A program made the translations under genes and the position numbers. 7,408 bases of DNA from Prevotella sp. UBA746. GTDB lineage: Bacteria > Bacteroidota > Bacteroidia > Bacteroidales > Bacteroidaceae. The stretch is taken from positions 27,481 to 34,888 of the forward strand of contig DBKQ01000021.1 of assembly GCA_002298545.1 (NCBI GenBank), read 5' to 3'. Shown in pieces: positions 6,783 to 7,408 of this stretch (position 1 is its first letter; the number at the start of each line of letters is the position of its first letter). Under the pieces are notes generated by a model that was not told where the DNA came from, searched no databases, and saw only the letters and a program-made list of their open reading frames with translations.

Positions 6783-6790
6783 CAAAGGTA
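6783..6790 (-). promoter_or_regulatory. Possible -7 promoter element for the nuclease gene
   Basis: On the minus strand this reads TACCTTTG, identical to the -7 element of rpmE2 and a full TAnnTTTG match. The -33 position is poor: only a T-run at 6806-6810, spaced about 15 nt away. If used, it would give the nuclease an unusually long leader of about 240 nt. Confidence 0.45.
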
Positions 6791-6816
6791 ACTGCTCCGC
6801 CACTGAAAAATCCGAT

Positions 6817-6854
6817 TAAGCGAGAGAAAAATAAGCTCGCTTATTTATCCGAGC
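6817..6854. other. Overlapping alternative hairpins
   Basis: TAAGCGAG (6817-6824) can pair perfectly with CTCGCTTA (6836-6843). The latter block can instead pair locally as AAATAAG/CTTATTT (6829-6835 with 6840-6846, loop CTCG), and GCTCG (6835-6839) can pair with CGAGC (6850-6854). On the minus strand the small AT-rich hairpin is followed by TTCTC after five T in a row, weakly like a terminator. It may back up the rpmE2 terminator at 6929-6964 or insulate the nuclease promoter. Stability is modest. Confidence 0.35.
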
Positions 6855-6928
6855 GTGAGGATTTTATTTAACGGGGAGGCGGGGAAGGGGAAGAACACAT
6901 TCAAACAAAAACATATAAAAACAAAAAA

Positions 6929-6964
6929 TGTGTTCATGCGCATATGCAACTACGCTTGAACACA
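6929..6964 (-). terminator. Terminator of rpmE2
   Basis: TGTGTTCA (6929-6936) pairs perfectly with TGAACACA (6957-6964). A one-base mismatch is followed by three further G-C pairs (6938-6940 with 6953-6955) and a 12-nt loop. On the minus strand the stem is followed by six T, and it begins 36 nt after the rpmE2 stop. A shorter T-run (6966-6969) on the other side could give weak plus-strand function. Confidence 0.85.
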
Positions 6965-7000
6965 CTTTTATTCTTTCCTTAAATATATAATGTGTATATA

Positions 7001-7252
7001 TTATTTGCGGGCTTTTCCATAGCGGCTCATGAACTTGTCCACACGACCTGCGGAGTCAACGAGCTTGCTCTTACCAGTATAGAACGGGTGAGATGTGCTT
7101 GAGATTTCGACCTTTACCACTGGGTAAGTCTCGCCTTCAAATTCTACTGTATCTGTTGTCTTGCATGTAGAACGTGTAAGGAACATATCGCCGTTGGACA
7201 TATCCTTGAATACGACGGGGCGATAGTTTTCTGGATGGATACCTTTTTTCAT
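7001..7252 (-). CDS. rpmE2: 50S ribosomal protein L31 type B
   Basis: An 83-aa protein of the large ribosomal subunit that contributes to the inter-subunit bridge. It opens M-K-K-G-I-H-P-E-N-Y-R-P-V-V-F and contains T-S-H-P-F-Y-T-G at 53-60 and S-A-G-R-V-D-K-F near 67-74, all typical of L31 type B. The zinc-binding Cys-x-x-Cys of type A L31 is absent (only Cys30 is present), so this is the zinc-independent form. In many bacteria such forms replace the zinc form under zinc limitation; in Bacteroidales it is commonly the only L31, so zinc control is not implied here. It has its own promoter, a leader of about 54 nt and its own terminator, so it appears monocistronic. The basic C-terminus R-Y-G-K-A-R-K fits rRNA contact. 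Confidence 0.97.
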   Translation of the reverse strand: MKKGIHPENYRPVVFKDMSNGDMFLTRSTCKTTDTVEFEGETYPVVKVEISSTSHPFYTGKSKLVDSAGRVDKFMSRYGKARK

Positions 7253-7291
7253 TTTAATCTAAATTGTTTATTTATTGTTTATAAAATTATT

Positions 7292-7305
7292 ATGCTTTTC
7301 AGCAT
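7292..7305 (-). promoter_or_regulatory. Small GAAA-loop hairpin at the rpmE2 transcript 5' end
   Basis: On the minus strand ATGCT and AGCAT form a 5-bp stem closed by GAAA, a stable GNRA-type tetraloop. With the -7 element at 7313-7320, the start site should fall near 7306, placing this hairpin at the very 5' end of the L31 mRNA. It could protect the mRNA or be a binding site for feedback control by L31; neither is shown. Confidence 0.4.
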
Positions 7306-7312
7306 TTGGCTG

Positions 7313-7343
7313 CAAAGGTAAGGATTTTTTTCGGAATGGGCAA
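7313..7343 (-). promoter_or_regulatory. Bacteroidetes-type promoter of rpmE2
   Basis: On the minus strand the -7 element is TACCTTTG (7320 to 7313), a full consensus match. Exactly 20 nt further upstream is TTG (7343 to 7341; CTTG in place of TTTG) as the -33 element. The predicted start is near 7306, 54 nt before the ATG. Confidence 0.72.
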
Positions 7344-7408
7344 GGATTTGGGGAGTTTTTTTGTAGAAGGGGGAGAGAAAAATTAAGACAAATAGGACTT
7401 ATAAGACA

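Larger units (their letters stand above)
6630..6895. repeat. Imperfect inverted repeat bracketing the intergenic region
   Basis: The pyrimidine-rich segment 6630-6655 and the purine-rich segment 6870-6895 are inverted copies, matching at 21 of 26 positions by eye and both starting from TTCTTCCCC (read inward on the left, outward on the complement at the right). Between them lie a promoter-like element, a direct repeat and hairpins. I see no target-site duplication and no coding content. It may be a degenerate mobile or interspersed intergenic element, but both arms are low-complexity C/T tracts, so chance or convergent composition is possible. Confidence 0.4.
6533..7000. other. 468-base gene-free stretch between the nuclease and rpmE2
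   Basis: No convincing gene. It holds, from left to right, the purine-rich nuclease ribosome-binding region on the minus strand (about 6533-6560), the GC-rich hairpin, the direct repeats, the promoter-like element, alternative hairpins, a G-rich tract at 6873-6890 with three runs of four G, and the rpmE2 terminator. A 74-codon open frame at 6579-6803 on the minus strand has no domain-like composition, runs through the repeats and overlaps the nuclease leader; I treat it as non-coding. Confidence 0.7.

Noticed and set aside
6579..6803. 74-codon minus-strand open frame ahead of the nuclease.
   Set aside because: It runs across hairpins and repeats, has many Arg, Ser and Cys residues but no motif, overlaps the nuclease leader and has no suitable promoter spacing: the -7-like element lies inside it.
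6982..7002. AT-only hairpin (TATATA repeats) just after the rpmE2 stop.
   Set aside because: No G-C pairs and no U-run; the stronger GC-containing hairpin at 6929-6964 explains termination.
1..7408. CRISPR arrays, tRNA or rRNA genes, transposase genes.
   Set aside because: Looked for on both strands; no evenly spaced long repeats, cloverleaf-like segments, rRNA-like tracts or transposase motifs were seen.

Overview
The window looks like chromosomal DNA of a member of the Bacteroidales, most likely a Prevotella-type organism. This rests on several signs. Promoters match the Bacteroidetes -7 element TAnnTTTG, in one case with a well-spaced -33 TTTG. Ribosome binding sites are AT-rich and lack a strong Shine-Dalgarno. 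A lipoprotein has a Cys-Gly-Asn-Asp-Asp start, and secreted proteins carry short beta modules and a sorting-domain-like C-terminus familiar from this phylum. The genus is inferred; no marker gene long enough for placement is present.

Left half (279-3769, + strand): a three-gene operon (gaps of 20 and 12 nt) encodes three exported, beta-rich proteins of unknown function. The first (427 aa) and third (561 aa) are built from diverged copies of one repeat type, about 103 aa in the first and 135-150 aa in the third. The middle one (162 aa) is small and ends in a domain resembling type IX secretion (T9SS) sorting domains. All three begin, after the signal peptide, with versions of the same short beta module. 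A Bacteroidetes promoter lies at 175-206 and a strong 16-bp terminator hairpin at 3804-3846. This operon is the best candidate for an undescribed system.

Middle (3863-5346, - strand): a two-gene redox operon, a two-cysteine glutathione-peroxidase-family enzyme followed after 2 nt by thioredoxin reductase. Together they suggest a thioredoxin-dependent peroxide detoxification route (NADPH to TrxB to thioredoxin to Gpx). It shares the 3804-3846 hairpin with the convergent secreted-protein operon.

Right part (5513-7252, - strand): a lipoprotein DNA/RNA non-specific endonuclease whose usual DRGH motif reads DHGH. Upstream is a 468-base gene-free stretch (6533-7000) with a promoter-like element, a 15-bp direct repeat with 22-bp period, hairpins and a pyrimidine/purine-rich inverted repeat. 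Then comes rpmE2 (ribosomal protein L31 type B), with its own promoter, a small GAAA-loop hairpin at the predicted transcript 5' end, and a terminator. Bases 1-174 and 7345-7408 hold no gene I can support.
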